A stretch of 32,438 nucleotides of DNA, from contig JASEIO010000002.1 of the NCBI GenBank assembly GCA_030017475.1, positions 63,303 through 95,740 on the forward strand, given 5' to 3'. The position numbers and the translations under genes were made by a program. How positions within the stretch are numbered: the stretch's first letter is position 1; each line of letters starts with the position of its first letter. Under the pieces are notes generated by a model that saw only the letters and a program-made list of their open reading frames with translations, made no database searches and was not told where the DNA came from. The stretch comes from a bacterium (lineage in GTDB: Bacteria; UBA9089; JASEIO01). Shown here one piece after another: positions 15,252 to 23,583 of the stretch.

Positions 15252-16241
15252 ATGTTAATCTTAGGAATTGAAACCTCATGTGATGAAACCGCAGCATCAG
15301 TGGTCATGGATGGAAAGAAGATTTTATCCAATGTAATTGCCACCCAAACCGAGTGGCATAAAAAGTTTGGTGGAATAGTCCCAGAGATAGCATCCCGGAA
15401 ACATATAGAGTTAATTAATCCTGTGATTAGAGAGGCGTTGAATAAAGCTAAAATTGATTTGGATAATCTCTCAGGAATTGCTGTTACCTTTGGCCCTGGT
15501 TTAGTTGGTTCATTATTAGTCGGAATCGAAACAGCAAAAGCCATTAGCTACGCCAAGCGTTTACCACTTTTGGCAATCAATCATTTAGAAGGACATATAT
15601 ATGCTGTAGGATTAAAAAAGGATATCGAATTTCCCGCAGTCTCTTTAATCGTCTCCGGTGGACATACAGAGCTTGTTTATATAGAAAACTATGGTAATTA
15701 TGAACTACTTGGAAGGACAAGAGATGATGCAGCGGGTGAGGCATTTGATAAGATTTCGGTAATGTTAAATTTGGGTTATCCTGGTGGACCGATAATTGAT
15801 AGGCTTAGTAAAAAAGGGAATAAAAAGGCACTCAATCTTCCATTGGCTAAGATGAAAAAGGGTCAGTTTGATTTTAGCTTTTCGGGTTTAAAAACAGCAG
15901 TAATAAACTATCTGAAGAAAGGGACAGAAATTCCAATCCCTGATTTAGTGGCCTCATTTCAAGAGGCAGTGGTTAAGTCATTAGTAGAAAAAACGATAAA
16001 GGCAGCTCGGGTGAAGCATGTCAAGTACATCATATTATGTGGTGGGGTAGCAGCCAATTCAAGATTAAGAGAAAAAATGCAAGAGGAGGCAGAAAAAAGA
16101 GAGATGAAGGTATACTTTCCCCATAAAATCCTATGTACTGATAATGCAGCCATGATCGCCGGATTAGGTTATCTCAAATTAAAAAACAAAGAATTGGCAA
16201 ATTATACATTAAACGCCTGCCCTAATCTGAAATTAGGATAA
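15252..16241 (+). CDS. tsaD: tRNA threonylcarbamoyladenosine transferase TsaD
   Basis: Transfers threonylcarbamoyl to A37 of ANN-decoding tRNAs, working with TsaB, TsaC and TsaE (none in the window). 329 aa, normal length. ASKHA-fold motifs: ILGIETSCDETAASV (3-17), the VPEIASRKH segment (about 42-50), metal-binding NHLEGHIYAV (about 109-118), SLIVSGGHTELV (about 131-142), GEAFDKISVMLNLGYPGGP (about 160-178), and CGGVAANSRLREKM near 262. It starts 1 bp after comEC, so it is probably translated by coupling. Confidence 0.97.
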   Translation: MLILGIETSCDETAASVVMDGKKILSNVIATQTEWHKKFGGIVPEIASRKHIELINPVIREALNKAKIDLDNLSGIAVTFGPGLVGSLLVGIETAKAISYAKRLPLLAINHLEGHIYAVGLKKDIEFPAVSLIVSGGHTELVYIENYGNYELLGRTRDDAAGEAFDKISVMLNLGYPGGPIIDRLSKKGNKKALNLPLAKMKKGQFDFSFSGLKTAVINYLKKGTEIPIPDLVASFQEAVVKSLVEKTIKAARVKHVKYIILCGGVAANSRLREKMQEEAEKREMKVYFPHKILCTDNAAMIAGLGYLKLKNKELANYTLNACPNLKLG

Positions 16242-16295
16242 ATAACGTTTCAATTAACATGGATTTTATTATATATGAAGGCATATCCTATAAGT

Positions 16296-16315
16296 AATCT
16301 TGACGAAGCAAGATT
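16296..16315. repeat. Variable-arm hairpin, copy A
   Basis: Arms AATCTTG and CAAGATT (7 bp, perfect) around ACGAAG. Member of a small family in this window with constant CGAAG core and differing arms. Confidence 0.65.
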
Positions 16316-16318
16316 TTC

Positions 16319-16343
16319 ATAATTCTTGCGAAGCAAGAATTAT
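16319..16343. repeat. Variable-arm hairpin, copy B
   Basis: Arms ATAATTCTTG and CAAGAATTAT (10 bp, perfect) around CGAAG, 3 bp downstream of copy A. It ends one base before the -35 box of the probable rodA promoter. Confidence 0.75.
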
Positions 16344-16344
16344 C

Positions 16345-16373
16345 TTGAATTTTGGCACCATTTCTGCTATTAT
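16345..16373 (+). promoter_or_regulatory. Probable promoter of rodA
   Basis: TTGAAT (16345-16350), a 17-bp spacer and TATTAT (16368-16373), followed by AAAGAGG and the rodA ATG at 16393. Its -35 box lies inside TATCTTGA directly beside hairpin B. The short distance to the start codon leaves a leader of about 13 bases. Confidence 0.5.
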
Positions 16374-16392
16374 TTTATAAAGAGGAATAGGC

Positions 16393-17661
16393 ATGGGAAG
16401 GGATTTTGATTATATCCTATTTCTGTTGATAATTGGGTTGGCTATAATTGGGATATTAATGGTTTTTTCAGCTACTTATAGTGATGAAATAAATAAATTT
16501 TGGTTAAAGCAAATTATGTGGTTTGGGATAGGTATATTAGGCATGATTGGGATAGCCTTTTTTAATTATCACGTTTTAGGAAGGTATGCCTTCCTAATTT
16601 ATATCTTTGGAATTCTTATGCTTATCCTTGTCTTGATGTCTCAAGAAATAAGACATGTCAAAAGTTGGATTAGGTTTGGCGACATATCCATCCAACCTTC
16701 TGAATTGGCAAAGCTTACTACGGTTATTATGTTGGCTAGATATCTATGTAATAAAAAAGAAAGATTAAGAAAGGCCTTTTTTGGTCTAATCCTACCCCTT
16801 TTAATAATAGGGATACCTATGGCACTTATCTTAAAACAGCCTGATTTAGGGTCAACCCTTGCCTTTCTTCCAGTAGCTTTAATAATGTTGTATGTAGCAG
16901 GAACTAATGTAGCTCATTTAGCCTCCGCAGTAGCGATTGGCATAATAACCTTGGTTCTTTTATTTATATTTATCTTAGCAGAATTACAAAATAATTATAC
17001 CATTAATCCTTCTTATCTTATTTTATCTTTATGTGAACTTTTTCTAATTATTGTTATAATTTATAGAATTTTAAAAGGCTTAAATTTCCGTGTATCCTTT
17101 AAACCCATTCTTTCTATATTTATTATCCTCTGCATATCCTGTTTTTCTTCCTTATTCCTTCAAAGATCTTTAGAGACTTACCAAAAAAAAAGACTATTCG
17201 TATTTATAAACCCAGGTTTTGATTCAAAAGAGGCAGGATATAATATAATTCAGTCAAAGATAGCTATTGGCTCAGGAAGGCTGTTTGGCAAAGGATTTTT
17301 AAAAGGTTCGCAGTCTCAACTTGGTTTTTTACCAGAACAACAAACAGACTTTATATTTTCTGTGGTTGGTGAGGAATGGGGTTTTTTAGGAGTAACAGCC
17401 CTTCTTCTTCTATTCTTAAGTATAATCTATAAAGGGTTTGTTATCTCCTGGGAGGCGAAAGACATGTTTGGTTCTTTACTTGCCTGTGGGATTACTTCTA
17501 TGTTTGCTACGCAAGTGATTATTAATATAGGTATGGCTACAGGAATTATACCAGTGGTTGGTTTGCCCCTTGTACTAATTAGTTATGGCGGCTCAAACTT
17601 GGTAGTAACCATGGTTTCTTTAGGGATATTATTAAATATTAAACTAAAAAGATTCTCTTGA
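16393..17661 (+). CDS. rodA: Peptidoglycan glycosyltransferase RodA (SEDS family)
   Basis: Polymerises lipid II for side-wall growth together with a class B penicillin-binding protein (not in the window). 422 aa with about ten or more membrane helices. SEDS marks: MVFSATYSDE near residue 23, the WIRFGDISIQPSELAKL segment near 94, LKQPDLGSTLAFLPVALIM near 150, GYNIIQSKIAIGSGRLFGKG near 284, QTDFIFSVVGEEWGFLG near 316, and GLPLVLISYGGSNLV near 390. RodA rather than FtsW is suggested by these segments. It is roughly 50 residues longer than the usual 370; the extra sequence seems to lie at about 180-260 and is hydrophobic. The stop codon lies partly within hairpin copy C. Confidence 0.9.
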   Translation: MGRDFDYILFLLIIGLAIIGILMVFSATYSDEINKFWLKQIMWFGIGILGMIGIAFFNYHVLGRYAFLIYIFGILMLILVLMSQEIRHVKSWIRFGDISIQPSELAKLTTVIMLARYLCNKKERLRKAFFGLILPLLIIGIPMALILKQPDLGSTLAFLPVALIMLYVAGTNVAHLASAVAIGIITLVLLFIFILAELQNNYTINPSYLILSLCELFLIIVIIYRILKGLNFRVSFKPILSIFIILCISCFSSLFLQRSLETYQKKRLFVFINPGFDSKEAGYNIIQSKIAIGSGRLFGKGFLKGSQSQLGFLPEQQTDFIFSVVGEEWGFLGVTALLLLFLSIIYKGFVISWEAKDMFGSLLACGITSMFATQVIINIGMATGIIPVVGLPLVLISYGGSNLVVTMVSLGILLNIKLKRFS

Positions 17662-17686
17662 TATTTCTTGCTTCGCAAGAAATATC
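17660..17686. repeat. Variable-arm hairpin, copy C
   Basis: Arms GATATTTCTTG and CAAGAAATATC (11 bp, perfect) around CTTCG, that is the CGAAG core in the other orientation. The first two bases are the last two of the rodA TGA stop. It runs directly into TTGACA at 17687-17692. Confidence 0.78.
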
Positions 17687-17736
17687 TTGACAGGTTATTT
17701 ACTTATCATAGTTTCGTAAAAAAAGATGGATCTATA

Positions 17737-19389
17737 ATGTCGACTATTAAGCAAGAGATAACTGAGTTAGTTAAAGAGGCGATCTATTTTGCAGCAAATA
17801 GAGGAGAGATTGGCAACGTAGATGTTGAGAAGATATATATAGAGATTCCTAAGCGTAAGGAATATGGTGATTTTACTACTAATATTGCCTTCTCCTTAGC
17901 AAAAGAACAAGGTGTTTCCCCACATATTGTAGCAAAGGCCATAGTTAGGTCTATTAAGAAAAATGAAACTATTGAGCATGTTGAGGTTTCGGAACATGGG
18001 TTCATAAATTTTTTTATCTCTAAACATAGACTCTATAAGGTATTAAAAGAGATTATGGAAAAAGATACGGAATTTGGTGGAGGTGATTTAGGACGAGGGA
18101 AAAAGGTAATAATTGAATTTGTCTCTGCTAATCCCACGGGCCCCTTACATGTTGGACACGGAAGAGGGGCTGCCTATGGAGATACAGTGGCAAATATATT
18201 GGCATTTTTGGGATATGAGGTAGTAAGGGAATACTATATAAATGACGTGGGAACCCAAATAGATAATTTAGGAAAGTCTGTAAAGGCTCGATATCTTCAA
18301 CTACTTGGACAAGATGTTCCTTTCCAGGATGAATGGTATAAAGGTGAATATATAATTGATTTAGGAAATAAACTTGTTGAGAGATATGGAAACACCGCAA
18401 GGGATTACGATATCTCTTTTTTTATCGATTTTGCCAAACTTGAAATTTTAGAAGGTATTAAACAAACCCTTGCTAAGTTTCGGGTTTACTTTACGAACTT
18501 TATAAGTGAAAAAGCCCTTTATGAATCAGGAGAGGTAAAAAAAGTTGTTGACAAATTAGACGAATTATGTTATCTTTATAAAGATAAAGAGGCGATATTA
18601 CTCAAAACCAAGGAATTTGATGATGAAAAAGATAGGGTTATTATAAGATCGGATGGTTCCCCTACTTATTTCTTGGGAGATATAGCCTACCATAAAAATA
18701 AGTTCGAGAGATCCCCTTCTTTTCTAATAAATGTTTTAGGTCAAGATCATCATGGTTATGTAGAAAGGCTAAAGGCCTCTCTTTCAGCTTTGGGATATCC
18801 AAAGGATTCTTTAAAAATTTTACTTTATCAATTAGTTACCCTTACACGGTGTGGAAATCCAGTTTCTATGTCTACCCGTGAAGGTGAGTTTGTTACCTTA
18901 GATGAAGTAATAGATGAAGTTGGGGTAGATGCTTCCAGGTTTTTCTTCATTTCTAAGAAATTAGATACCCATTTAGACTTTGATTTGGAATTGGCCAAAA
19001 AGAGGAACTTGGACAATCCTGTTTTCTATGTCCAATATGCCCATGCCAGAATTTGCAGTATATTAGATAAGGCCAAAAAAATGGGTATTGAATTAGGTAC
19101 ATATGATAGTGTAGATTTAAGTCTTTTACGCCTTGAAGAGGAACTATCCATAATCAAAAAGCTATCTCTCTTTCCGGATGAGATCCGAGAGACAATTTAT
19201 GAACCAAGTCATTTAACCCTCTATCTCATTGAAGTGGCAACCCGATTTCACAACTATTATAACCACTATCGGGTGATCTCTTCTAATCTGGATCTGACAC
19301 TTGCCCGTTTAACTTTGGTAAATTGTATTAGAATTGTCTTAAGAAATGTTTTGAAGCTTTTAGGTATATCCTTCCCAGAAAAGATGTAA
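17737..19389 (+). CDS. argS: Arginyl-tRNA synthetase
   Basis: Charges tRNA-Arg. 550 aa from ATG 17737; the N-terminal tRNA-binding domain (Arg-tRNA-synt N) fits this start, while upstream in-frame codons run through hairpin C. Motifs: EFVSANPTGPLHVGHGRGAA at about 127-146 (HVGH is the class I HIGH signature), GQDHHGYVERLKASLSALGY near 338, and a KMSKS counterpart reading VSMSTREGEF near 376 with Ser in place of the first Lys, as is common for ArgRS. The C-terminal anticodon-binding domain starts near 440. A TTGACA at 17687-17692 may be its promoter -35 box, but no good -10 follows. One base separates it from the next gene. Confidence 0.96.
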   Translation: MSTIKQEITELVKEAIYFAANRGEIGNVDVEKIYIEIPKRKEYGDFTTNIAFSLAKEQGVSPHIVAKAIVRSIKKNETIEHVEVSEHGFINFFISKHRLYKVLKEIMEKDTEFGGGDLGRGKKVIIEFVSANPTGPLHVGHGRGAAYGDTVANILAFLGYEVVREYYINDVGTQIDNLGKSVKARYLQLLGQDVPFQDEWYKGEYIIDLGNKLVERYGNTARDYDISFFIDFAKLEILEGIKQTLAKFRVYFTNFISEKALYESGEVKKVVDKLDELCYLYKDKEAILLKTKEFDDEKDRVIIRSDGSPTYFLGDIAYHKNKFERSPSFLINVLGQDHHGYVERLKASLSALGYPKDSLKILLYQLVTLTRCGNPVSMSTREGEFVTLDEVIDEVGVDASRFFFISKKLDTHLDFDLELAKKRNLDNPVFYVQYAHARICSILDKAKKMGIELGTYDSVDLSLLRLEEELSIIKKLSLFPDEIRETIYEPSHLTLYLIEVATRFHNYYNHYRVISSNLDLTLARLTLVNCIRIVLRNVLKLLGISFPEKM

Positions 19390-19390
19390 A

Positions 19391-20212
19391 ATGGAAGATC
19401 ATAGATTTTTAACTAAGACAGATATCTTAAAGTTTTTTTGCCGTTACCCTATAAGGATTATTCCTATAGTTAATAAGGAGAAGAAGATAATAGGATTATT
19501 AAGAAAGTCGGATGTTGTTGCTGGAACGCCTGTTGTATCCTCTCTTAATACTTCCATAAAAGAGGTTATCTCCTCCCACATTATTCCTGTTGCGCAAGAC
19601 CAAGAGGTGAGTGAATTTCAAAATTTATTGACAAATTTCCGAAAAGCCACTGTTTTTCCAGTAATTGATGAAAAAGGGCATCTTGTTGATTTTTGGGATA
19701 AGACTGATTTGATCTGTACCTTTTTAGAAAAGAACCCTTATTTAAAAGCCAAAGAAGAAATGTTTACGCATTTTTCTAATCCCGTAATATTTGTAGACAG
19801 AGAGAGAAAAATCACCTACATTAATCCAAAGGCAAAGGCAGAATTTCGCCTAAAAGATGTGATAGGAAAACAGATAGATAAGGTTATTTGCCCTATAACT
19901 ATAGTGGATAAAACCCCTATTGAAAATTGCCACATTAAAATAGATAATCAGGAGTTTACTTACGATGCCTCTCCAATTCTCAGGGGCAAGTACTTAGTGG
20001 GAGCAATGTATATATTTAGGAAAACTTATATAGAAGAAGATATTAAAAATCTACCAAAAAGCTTAGCCCGAAAAGAAAAAGAATTAATTGTTAAAGCAAT
20101 GGACGAGGGAAAAGGAGATGTTCAAACGGTAGCATCACTCCTTAAGATCTCCCCCCGGAGTTTACGGTATCGAATAAAAAAACTAAACATAGATAGGGTA
20201 ACTACTCATTAA
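19391..20212 (+). CDS. CBS-PAS-HTH (Fis-type) signalling/transcription protein lacking an AAA+ domain
   Basis: Likely one-component regulator; ligand and target unknown. 273 aa: a tandem CBS region at residues 1-112 (IRIIPIVNKEKKIIGLLRKSDVV at 21-43; TVFPVIDEKGHLVDFWDKTDL at 87-107), a PAS domain at about 122-212 (PVIFVDRERKITYINPKAKAEF), and a Fis/HTH_8-type helix-turn-helix at about 225-267 (VQTVASLLKISPRSLRYRIKKL). Sigma-54 activators carry this kind of HTH but also an AAA+ ATPase between sensor and HTH, which is absent here. CBS domains usually sense adenine nucleotides and PAS domains small ligands or redox cofactors. Begins 1 bp after argS; rho follows about 50 bp later. Confidence 0.8.
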   Translation: MEDHRFLTKTDILKFFCRYPIRIIPIVNKEKKIIGLLRKSDVVAGTPVVSSLNTSIKEVISSHIIPVAQDQEVSEFQNLLTNFRKATVFPVIDEKGHLVDFWDKTDLICTFLEKNPYLKAKEEMFTHFSNPVIFVDRERKITYINPKAKAEFRLKDVIGKQIDKVICPITIVDKTPIENCHIKIDNQEFTYDASPILRGKYLVGAMYIFRKTYIEEDIKNLPKSLARKEKELIVKAMDEGKGDVQTVASLLKISPRSLRYRIKKLNIDRVTTH

Positions 20213-20263
20213 TTCCATCCAAGCTAAAAATAAATTTCCTATTAATAAGTGTGGGGTGATAAA

Positions 20264-21514
20264 ATGGATATAGGTGAACTTCAGTCAAAGAGTATCTCCG
20301 AATTGAATAGTTTGGCACATGAGTTTTCGATTGAACGGGTATCCTCGATGAAAAAACAAGACTTGATCTTTGCCATACTTCAAGCACAGATTGAAAAAAC
20401 TGGACTAATGTTTGGAGAAGGGGTTTTGGAGATCTTGCCAGATGGATATGGATTTTTAAGATCTCCAAATTATAACTATCTCCCATCGCCTGATGATATT
20501 TATGTCTCTCCATCACAGATTAGGAAGTTTAACCTAAAAACTGGAGATACTGTTTCTGGTCAAATTAGGCCTCCTAAAGAAAACGAAAGGTTTCTTGCTC
20601 TATTACATGTAGAGGCAGTAAATTTTCAGGATCCTGAATTTGCCAATAATAGGATACTTTTTGATAATCTAACTCCACTATATCCCAAAGAAAAGATAAA
20701 TTTAGAAAGAAAACCTGAAGAAATTTCTATGAGGATTATGGATCTATTAACTCCAATTGGCAGAGGACAAAGAGGTTTAATCGTTTCACCTCCTAGAGCA
20801 GGAAAGACAATTATCTTGCAAAAAGTTGCCAACTCCATAACCCATAATCATCCAGAAATAAAATTGATTGTTTTATTAATCGATGAGAGGCCTGAGGAGG
20901 TAACTGATATGGAGCGATCAGTGGATGGAGAGGTTATAAGCTCTACATTTGATGAGCCAGCATCGAGGCACGTTCAGGTGGCTGAAATGGTGATTGAAAA
21001 GGCAAAAAGATTAGTAGAGCATAAATTCGATGTGGTTATCTTGCTCGATTCAATCACGCGCCTTGCTCGGGCATATAACCAGGTAGTACCTCCATCTGGC
21101 AAGGTATTATCTGGTGGGGTTGATTCTAATGCCTTGCATAAACCAAAAAGATTCTTTGGATCAGCCAGAAATATAGAGGAAGGCGGTTCTTTAACCATCT
21201 TAGCCACTGCCTTAATTGATACTGGATCCCGTATGGACGAGGTTATATTCGAAGAATTTAAAGGAACAGGAAACATGGAGCTTCATTTGGATAGGGCATT
21301 AGTTAATAGAAGGATCTTTCCAGCTATAAATATTAATCTATCAGGTACAAGGCGGGAGGAGCTTTTACTTTCGGAAGATGAATTGAATAAGATATGGATA
21401 TTAAGGAAGGCGTTGAATCCTTTAAATCAAGTAGAATCAATGGAGTTATTAATAGATAAAATAAAGGAGACTAAAAGTAACAAAGAATTTTTAGATTCAA
21501 TAAATAGGATGTAA
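20264..21514 (+). CDS. rho: Transcription termination factor Rho
   Basis: Hexameric RNA-dependent ATPase that ends transcripts. 416 aa from ATG 20264, which follows GGGGTGAT; a GTG 15 bp upstream is less likely. N-terminal Rho_N domain (about 1-45), cold-shock-like RNA-binding domain (about 50-115; [21 protein letters not shown]), ATPase core with Walker A SPPRAGKT near 174, Walker B region [16 protein letters not shown] near 256, and the Q/R-loop area [20 protein letters not shown] near 308. No insertion domain. Very few intrinsic terminators are visible in the window, which would fit heavy reliance on Rho. Confidence 0.97.
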   Translation: MDIGELQSKSISELNSLAHEFSIERVSSMKKQDLIFAILQAQIEKTGLMFGEGVLEILPDGYGFLRSPNYNYLPSPDDIYVSPSQIRKFNLKTGDTVSGQIRPPKENERFLALLHVEAVNFQDPEFANNRILFDNLTPLYPKEKINLERKPEEISMRIMDLLTPIGRGQRGLIVSPPRAGKTIILQKVANSITHNHPEIKLIVLLIDERPEEVTDMERSVDGEVISSTFDEPASRHVQVAEMVIEKAKRLVEHKFDVVILLDSITRLARAYNQVVPPSGKVLSGGVDSNALHKPKRFFGSARNIEEGGSLTILATALIDTGSRMDEVIFEEFKGTGNMELHLDRALVNRRIFPAININLSGTRREELLLSEDELNKIWILRKALNPLNQVESMELLIDKIKETKSNKEFLDSINRM

Positions 21515-21558
21515 AGATTTGTGGGGGATTTACCGAATATATAATAGGAGAGGTGAAA

Positions 21559-22512
21559 ATGAAGATGGAAAGGAAAGGATATACCTTTATTATGGTGGAA
21601 GTAATGGTGTTTATTGCCTTATGTCTATACCCTTTTATAGACTTTAGTACAATGGAGGTTCAGGATAATGATTTGCTGGTAACTGAGGTATCCGATATCC
21701 ATAACTGGAATAATCTTACACAGATTGTGGATGAGGAAAAGATGAAGGTTAAAGATACCACTAAAGGGAAAGGACTAATCTTCAATTCTCATATAGTCAA
21801 AAAGGGAGAAAACCTGTGGTTGATTGCAGATAAATATGGGGTAGATGTAAGTACTATCTTAGGAACTAATAAAATAAAAAAGAGGCTACTTTATCCTGGA
21901 CAAAAACTTTCGATTCCTAATCAAAAGGGAATTCTTCATAAGATAAGAAGAGGAGAAAGCATATGGGATATCTCTAAAAATTATAAAATCCCTCTCCGAG
22001 AGATTAGTGAAACGAATAATATCTCTGATCCATCTTTTATAAAAGCTGGGAGTGAGATATTCCTTCCTGGTGCAAAACCAAAACCTATTATTATATATAG
22101 GTATAATAAAGCAAGTTTCTCCACTCTACCAGGGTTTGTCAAACCCTGTAAAGGTCCTATTTCATCTAAATACGGATATAGAATCCATCCAGTTTACAGA
22201 AGGTGGCACTTCCACACAGGAATAGATATTAAAGCATATACAGGGGCGAAAATTTTGGCATCTTCACCTGGTCAGGTTGTTTTTTCTGGTTGGAAGCCTG
22301 GGTATGGAAAATTGATAGTCATTCGTCATCCAAATGGGTTCGAAACCTATTACGGACATAATTCAGTAAATCTTGTCCAGGTTGGTCAATCTGTAGAGAG
22401 ATATCAGCAGATTGCCAGGGTTGGAGAAACAGGAATAACTACTGGTCCACACTTACATTTTGAGATTCGAAAAAATGGAAGATCGGAAAACCCCTATCTC
22501 TATCTTAACTAA
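21559..22512 (+). CDS. LysM-repeat M23 metallopeptidase (murein endopeptidase type)
   Basis: Probably cuts peptidoglycan cross-links or activates division hydrolases in the periplasm. 317 aa from ATG 21559 (AGGAGAGG upstream; a GTG at 21553 overlaps that site). A hydrophobic stretch at about 8-24 acts as signal or anchor. LysM 1 at about 75-118 ([18 protein letters not shown]), LysM 2 at about 122-167 ([18 protein letters not shown]), M23 domain at about 205-315 with metal ligands in FHTGID and PHLHFEI and the [10 protein letters not shown] segment, so the catalytic set looks intact. Its stop TAA is formed by the first bases of hairpin D. rpmE follows 37 bp later. Confidence 0.9.
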   Translation: MKMERKGYTFIMVEVMVFIALCLYPFIDFSTMEVQDNDLLVTEVSDIHNWNNLTQIVDEEKMKVKDTTKGKGLIFNSHIVKKGENLWLIADKYGVDVSTILGTNKIKKRLLYPGQKLSIPNQKGILHKIRRGESIWDISKNYKIPLREISETNNISDPSFIKAGSEIFLPGAKPKPIIIYRYNKASFSTLPGFVKPCKGPISSKYGYRIHPVYRRWHFHTGIDIKAYTGAKILASSPGQVVFSGWKPGYGKLIVIRHPNGFETYYGHNSVNLVQVGQSVERYQQIARVGETGITTGPHLHFEIRKNGRSENPYLYLN

Positions 22513-22530
22513 TTTTACTTCGCAAAATTA
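22510..22530. repeat. Variable-arm hairpin, copy D
   Basis: Arms TAATTTT and AAAATTA (7 bp, perfect) around ACTTCGC, containing the CTTCG/CGAAG core. Its first three bases are the TAA stop of the M23 peptidase; the rpmE ribosome site GAGGAGG starts 3 bases after its end. Confidence 0.65.
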
Positions 22531-22549
22531 TACGAGGAGGTTCAAGGAA

Positions 22550-22756
22550 GTGAAAAAGGGAATCCATCCAGAATATTTTGAAACCACTATCACCTGCACT
22601 TGCGGACAAGTATTTGAAACTTGCTCTACTCGAAAAGACTTACATGTAGAGGTTTGTTCAAATTGCCATCCTTTCTTCACCAAAAAACAGAAATTAGTTG
22701 ATACAGCCGGAAGAGTAGAGAGGTTTAAGAAGAGGTATAAGCTAAAAGAGGCATAA
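22550..22756 (+). CDS. rpmE: Ribosomal protein L31 (zinc-binding form)
   Basis: Large-subunit ribosomal protein. 68 aa from GTG 22550 ([19 protein letters not shown]), preceded by GAGGAGG at 22534-22540. The frame is open further upstream, but the L31 family start coincides with this codon. The four cysteines (CTC near residues 16-18 and CSNC near 37-40) mark the zinc-containing C+ type. Usually found next to rho, and rho lies one gene upstream here. Confidence 0.96.
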   Translation: MKKGIHPEYFETTITCTCGQVFETCSTRKDLHVEVCSNCHPFFTKKQKLVDTAGRVERFKKRYKLKEA

Positions 22757-22835
22757 ATGAAGTGGAGACCGTTCGATAATTCATAACGTAGTGTAAATAA
22801 AGGAAAAAGCTTGCTTACACAAATTCAGAGGGCTA
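22757..22835. other. Short intergenic gap after rpmE
   Basis: 79 bp with only a weak inverted repeat (GTGTAA and TTACAC, 18 nt apart) and no T run. An AGAGGG site precedes the next start. Confidence 0.4.
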
Positions 22836-23543
22836 ATGACTAAGCGAAGGATTACAAGGCGTGAATTAAAGGAGGACAAACTTAGAGAATATACTAAGAG
22901 ATTAACAAGATTTTTCTATCAGCAAGATCCAAAAAGGGTAAAAAGGGTATCTTACCTTTTTTTAGCAGTAATTGCAGGGATATTGGTAATATTCTCAGGA
23001 ATCTCAAATATAAATAAGCAATGTTTATTTGATCTATCCCGAGGTTTAAATCTATACTATCAATCTGATGAAAAGGAAAAGAAGGGATATAAAGAGGCAA
23101 AGGTTGTATTTTCAGATATCCTAAGTGATTATCCTTTAACTAGGCATCGCATGTTTGCCCTTTTTTACAAGGCTAACTGCCATTATCATTTAGAGGAATA
23201 TAAAGAGGCAAGTGATTGTTTTCAGGAGTTTGTGAGAAGGTATCCATCCCATCCATTAGCTCCTTTTTCCCTGCAAAATTTAGCAGAGATTTGTGAGATA
23301 AAGAAAGACTATAAAGAGGGTTTATCAGTTTATAAAGATATTATAAAAGATTATCCCAAAGGCTCTAATTTGAGTTTTGCCTATTTAGGAATGGCGAGAT
23401 GTTTTGAAAGACTCGGAAGATGGAGTGAGGCGAAGAAGGCCTATCAGGATTTGATCAAAAACTGCCCTAAGTCACGTTTATTAGAAGAGGCAAAGTTTTT
23501 TATAGCCACAATTGACAAGAGAAGATCCATCTCCACTCCATAG
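22836..23543 (+). CDS. Membrane-anchored TPR protein (YbgF/YfgM-like)
   Basis: No catalytic motif; likely a periplasmic scaffold. 235 aa: a strongly basic cytoplasmic N-terminus (residues 1-40), one membrane helix at about 42-62 (VSYLFLAVIAGILVIFSGIS), then TPR-like repeats: AKVVFSDILSDYPLTRHRMF, FYKANCHYHLEEYKEASDCF, YKEGLSVYKDIIKDYPKGSN, and AYLGMARCFERLGRWSEAKKAY. The consensus D-YP-S at repeat ends is that of YbgF/BamD-like outer-membrane-linked proteins. Last gene of the plus-strand block; a 40-bp gap separates it from the convergent nfnB. An envelope role is inferred from fold and neighbours. Confidence 0.75.
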   Translation: MTKRRITRRELKEDKLREYTKRLTRFFYQQDPKRVKRVSYLFLAVIAGILVIFSGISNINKQCLFDLSRGLNLYYQSDEKEKKGYKEAKVVFSDILSDYPLTRHRMFALFYKANCHYHLEEYKEASDCFQEFVRRYPSHPLAPFSLQNLAEICEIKKDYKEGLSVYKDIIKDYPKGSNLSFAYLGMARCFERLGRWSEAKKAYQDLIKNCPKSRLLEEAKFFIATIDKRRSISTP

Positions 23544-23583
23544 GAGAGGAAATTTTGTGTTGGGGTGGCACTAACCTGTATTA

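Noticed and set aside
21580-21640. Prepilin-like N-terminus in the LysM/M23 protein ([15 protein letters not shown])
   Set aside because: It resembles the GFTLIE type IV pilin motif, but the Glu is not at position +5 and the rest is a LysM/M23 enzyme; probably a chance likeness of a signal anchor.
22510-22530. CGAAG hairpins as intrinsic terminators
   Set aside because: None of the four copies is followed by a T run; copies B and C lead straight into promoter-like sequence.
22790-22822. Possible terminator after rpmE
   Set aside because: Only six paired bases (GTGTAA/TTACAC) with an 18-nt loop and no T run.
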